7,067 bases of DNA from Betaproteobacteria bacterium (GTDB lineage Bacteria; Pseudomonadota; Gammaproteobacteria; Burkholderiales; SG8-39): contig JAABRB010000187.1 of the NCBI GenBank assembly GCA_011391185.1, positions 1 to 7,067 on the forward strand, read 5' to 3'. The translations under genes and the position numbers were made by a program. Below, piece by piece: positions 5,534 to 7,067 of this stretch. Position 1 is the first letter of the stretch. The number at the start of each line of letters is the position of its first letter. The notes under the pieces were generated by a model that saw nothing but the letters and a program-made list of their open reading frames with translations, was not told the DNA's origin and ran no database searches.

Positions 5534-5998
5534 TCAGGGGCGCGTGACGGTCCAGACCTCCTGAAAGTCCGTCCCGCAGGCGCGGATCACCTTCGATACC
5601 GCGCAGAACTTGCGCAGGTCGGTCTTGGCCGCCTCGACCGCCGCGTCGGGCGCGTCGGTCACGATGTCGACGAACAGCGTCATCTTCGGAAACGGCACGT
5701 CGACCTCTTCCTCGAGCAGCACGCCGCGCCGGTCGAGCTGCCCTTCGAGGCGCATGCTCATCTTCTGCAGCTTGACGCCGTGCTTGTCCGCGCACTTGTG
5801 GAAAATCGTGTTCGTGCAGCCGAGCAACCCCGCCATCATCGTCTCGGTCGGCGACAACCCCTGGTTGGTGCCGCCCCGCTCGACGGGCTCGTCGATCACC
5901 GAGCTCACGTCGCGCACTTTCACGTCGGTGCGCGAATGCGTGGTCGCCTCGGCGACGAATTTGTAGGTCACAACCGCCTTCTGCTTCACCACTACCAT
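5534..5998 (-). CDS. OsmC-like family protein
   Basis: A 154-residue cytoplasmic protein of normal length for the OsmC/Ohr superfamily, whose members reduce organic hydroperoxides with a pair of cysteines or have related, less defined roles. The family signature is clear: GGTNQGLSPTETMMAGLLGCTNTIFHKCA (42-70), carrying C61, and KFCAVSKVIRACG (130-142), carrying C132. These two match the usual catalytic positions; C69 and C141 are additional. The ATG at 5998 has AGGAG (6005-6009) 6 nt upstream. The longer frame, which overlaps the FAH gene, lacks such support. It lies 40 nt after the FAH-family gene on the same strand, probably in one operon. That pairing suggests protection against, or processing of, a reactive intermediate of ring cleavage, but this is inference. 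It is not clearly Ohr or OsmC proper. Confidence 0.9.
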   Translation of the reverse strand: MVVVKQKAVVTYKFVAEATTHSRTDVKVRDVSSVIDEPVERGGTNQGLSPTETMMAGLLGCTNTIFHKCADKHGVKLQKMSMRLEGQLDRRGVLLEEEVDVPFPKMTLFVDIVTDAPDAAVEAAKTDLRKFCAVSKVIRACGTDFQEVWTVTRP

Positions 5999-6004
5999 TG
6001 ATCG

Positions 6005-6009
6005 CTCCT
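6005..6009 (-). promoter_or_regulatory. SD that fixes the OsmC-like start
   Basis: AGGAG on the minus strand, 6 nt before the ATG at 5998-5996. It supports this start over one 28 codons upstream, which would overlap the end of the FAH-family gene. Confidence 0.8.
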
Positions 6010-6038
6010 GGGTCTTCTGCGACTCGCGCCGCGACGCG

Positions 6039-6905
6039 CTAACGGGTTGCGGCTTCCGCCACGATCGGGTTGCGCAACACACCGATTCCCTCGATTTCGA
6101 TCTCGACCACGTCTCCCGGCTTCATGAAGACCGGCGGGTTGCGCGGATAGCCGACCCCGGAGGGCGTCCCCATCGCGATGAGGTCGCCCGGCTCGAGCGT
6201 CATGCCTTCGCTCACGATCGCAATGGTCGTGGCGACATCGAAAATCATCTGGTCCGTGTTCGAGTCCTGCATCACCTTTCCGTTCAGCCGCGACTGGATC
6301 CGCAAGCCCTTCGCCCCGGGCGGCAGCTCGTCCGCCGTGACGAGCCACGGACCGAATCCGCCGGTCGAGTCGAAGTTCTTGCCCATCGTCCACTGGGTGG
6401 ACTTGCGCTGATAGTCGCGCACCGAGCCGTCGTTGAAGCAACTGTAGCCTGCGACGTGCTCGAGCGCCCGCTCCTTCGGGATGTGGCGGCCGCCCCGGCC
6501 GATCACGACCATCAACTCCGCTTCGTAGTCGAGCTTCTCAGAGCATTCGGGCCGTATGATCGGCGCGCCGTGCGGCGTGAGCGACATGACGCTGCGCATG
6601 AAGAGCGCAGGATAGGTTGGCGCAGGGTGGTTGCCCTCCGCCGCGTGATCGGCGTAGTTCAACCCGAGGCAGATGATCTTGGGCGGCGTGGCAACCGGCA
6701 GTTGAAAATCGAGCGAGGTGAGCGCGAGACGCCGGCTCAGCGTCGCTTCCGCGCACGCTTCCGCAAGGGCGCCCAACCCCCCGCGCTGCCGCAGTGCCAT
6801 GCCGAGCTCGGCGGATTGGCCCGTGGCGGTGACGTTGACGACCTGGTCGCCCTCGATGACCCCCAAGGCGTGGCTCCCACCCGCCAGGAACGCGACGATA
6901 CGCAT
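6039..6905 (-). CDS. Fumarylacetoacetate hydrolase (FAH) superfamily enzyme
   Basis: A 288-residue cytoplasmic enzyme. It has a small N-terminal domain (about 1-70) and the FAH catalytic domain (about 75-283). Visible motifs are IICLGLNYADHAAE (77-90) with the likely catalytic H87/E90 pair, LDYEAELMVVIGRGG (125-139) with metal ligands E128 and E130, FNDGSVRDYQ (157-166) with D159, MGKNFD (174-179) with K176, and the signature LEPGDLIAMGTPSGVGY (237-253). Family members hydrolyse C-C bonds of acylpyruvates such as fumarylpyruvate, or hydrate and decarboxylate 2-oxo-dioates in aromatic meta-cleavage pathways. Sequence alone does not choose between these. The ATG at 6905 has an AGGAGA SD (6912-6917), 6 nt away. 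It heads a two-gene unit with the OsmC-like gene. Beside the TRAP importer and thiolase it fits breakdown of an aromatic acid. Confidence 0.93.
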   Translation of the reverse strand: MRIVAFLAGGSHALGVIEGDQVVNVTATGQSAELGMALRQRGGLGALAEACAEATLSRRLALTSLDFQLPVATPPKIICLGLNYADHAAEGNHPAPTYPALFMRSVMSLTPHGAPIIRPECSEKLDYEAELMVVIGRGGRHIPKERALEHVAGYSCFNDGSVRDYQRKSTQWTMGKNFDSTGGFGPWLVTADELPPGAKGLRIQSRLNGKVMQDSNTDQMIFDVATTIAIVSEGMTLEPGDLIAMGTPSGVGYPRNPPVFMKPGDVVEIEIEGIGVLRNPIVAEAATR

Positions 6906-6927
6906 CCGCGTTCTCCTCTCTCAGTAG

Positions 6928-6963
6928 TCGGAAATTCGGTCGGAAAATCGGTCTGAATTTGAT
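6928..6963 (-). repeat. 12-bp tandem units in the FAH leader
   Basis: TCGGAAATTCGG (6928-6939) is followed directly by TCGGAAAATCGG (6940-6951), differing at one base, and by a degraded third unit TCTGAATTTGAT (6952-6963). They lie 11 bp upstream of the SD of the FAH-family gene and so within its leader or over its promoter. They look like adjacent operator half-sites. The first contains CCGAATTT on the minus strand, a motif also found between dctP and gntR. Confidence 0.5.
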
Positions 6964-6997
6964 TATCGCTACCGGGTCCGCGTCGACCCGAAAATCG

Positions 6998-7025
6998 ATG
7001 ACCTGAATAACCCGGCGATTATAAT
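6998..7025 (+). promoter_or_regulatory. Possible promoter reading out of the window
   Basis: ATGACC (6998-7003) matches the -35 consensus at four of six bases, and TATAAT (7020-7025) is a perfect -10, with a 16-bp spacer. It would drive a rightward gene starting beyond the window, divergent from the FAH operon. The TATAAT sits in a perfect palindrome, so the strand is ambiguous. Confidence 0.4.
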
Positions 7026-7067
7026 CGATGCAAGCTGCAATACCGTCAGGCCCGGCGCGCCCACGGC

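Larger units (their letters stand above)
6906..7067. promoter_or_regulatory. Leader and promoter region of the FAH/OsmC operon
   Basis: No supported gene lies in this stretch. Besides the 12-bp tandem units it has CGGGTC/GACCCG arms (6973-6978, 6985-6990), an AATCGATG direct repeat (6993-7000, 7023-7030, exactly 30 bp apart) and the palindrome CGATTATAATCG (7016-7027). For the minus strand, GATAAT (6961-6966) or TATAAT (7020-7025) could serve as a -10, but neither has a good -35. It is AT-richer than the coding DNA, as expected for a promoter region. Confidence 0.55.

Noticed and set aside
7028..7067. ATG opening a rightward frame to the window end
   Set aside because: No SD precedes it, it sits only a few bases from the TATAAT, and 13 codons (MQAAIPSGPARPR) are too few to judge.

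Overview
The window is GC-rich DNA that reads like a catabolic accessory locus of a Gram-negative bacterium, most likely a proteobacterium. A beta-proteobacterium of the Burkholderiales type is my guess. The basis is the gene content (a DctP/DctQ/DctM TRAP transporter with an FCD-type GntR regulator, aromatic-acid catabolic enzymes), Sec signal peptides ending in A-x-A, and strong Shine-Dalgarno (SD) sequences. No RNA gene, insertion sequence, phage gene or CRISPR array is visible. Every long extra reading frame is explained as a shadow of a real gene in GC-rich DNA.

Layout, left to right: (1) bases 1-244, minus strand, the first 81 residues of a PcaF/PaaJ-type 3-oxoadipyl-CoA thiolase, cut by the window edge. 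(2) 310-1287, minus, an exported RNase Z/AtsA-like metallo-beta-lactamase-fold hydrolase. (3) 1403-4484, minus, a complete TRAP transporter, transcribed in the order binding protein (dctP), small permease (dctQ), large permease (dctM). (4) 4485-4719, a shared divergent control region. (5) 4720-5523, plus, a GntR/FadR-family regulator with an FCD ligand domain. (6) 5534-5998, minus, an OsmC-like protein, and 6039-6905, minus, a fumarylacetoacetate hydrolase (FAH)-superfamily enzyme, forming a second short operon. (7) 6906-7067, a repeat-rich leader and promoter region.

Working model (inference): the TRAP system imports an organic acid, probably aromatic or a dicarboxylate. The periplasmic MBL-fold enzyme, encoded just behind the permease, may release or modify the substrate outside the inner membrane. 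The FAH-family enzyme and the thiolase handle ring-cleavage or beta-ketoadipate-type intermediates in the cytoplasm. The GntR protein, divergent from dctP, is the obvious local regulator. A motif CCGAATTT occurs in both control regions, so it may govern both operons.

The most unusual signals are in the non-coding parts. The whole MBL-thiolase gap folds into two abutting hairpins, the second a nearly perfect 17-nt stem that hides the thiolase SD. The dctP/gntR intergenic region has exact 11-bp direct repeats and nested inverted repeats. The FAH leader has 12-bp tandem units and a perfect 12-bp palindrome containing TATAAT. I see no clear evidence of a wholly new protein system; the novelty is in the possible RNA control and in the pairing of an exported MBL hydrolase with a TRAP importer.
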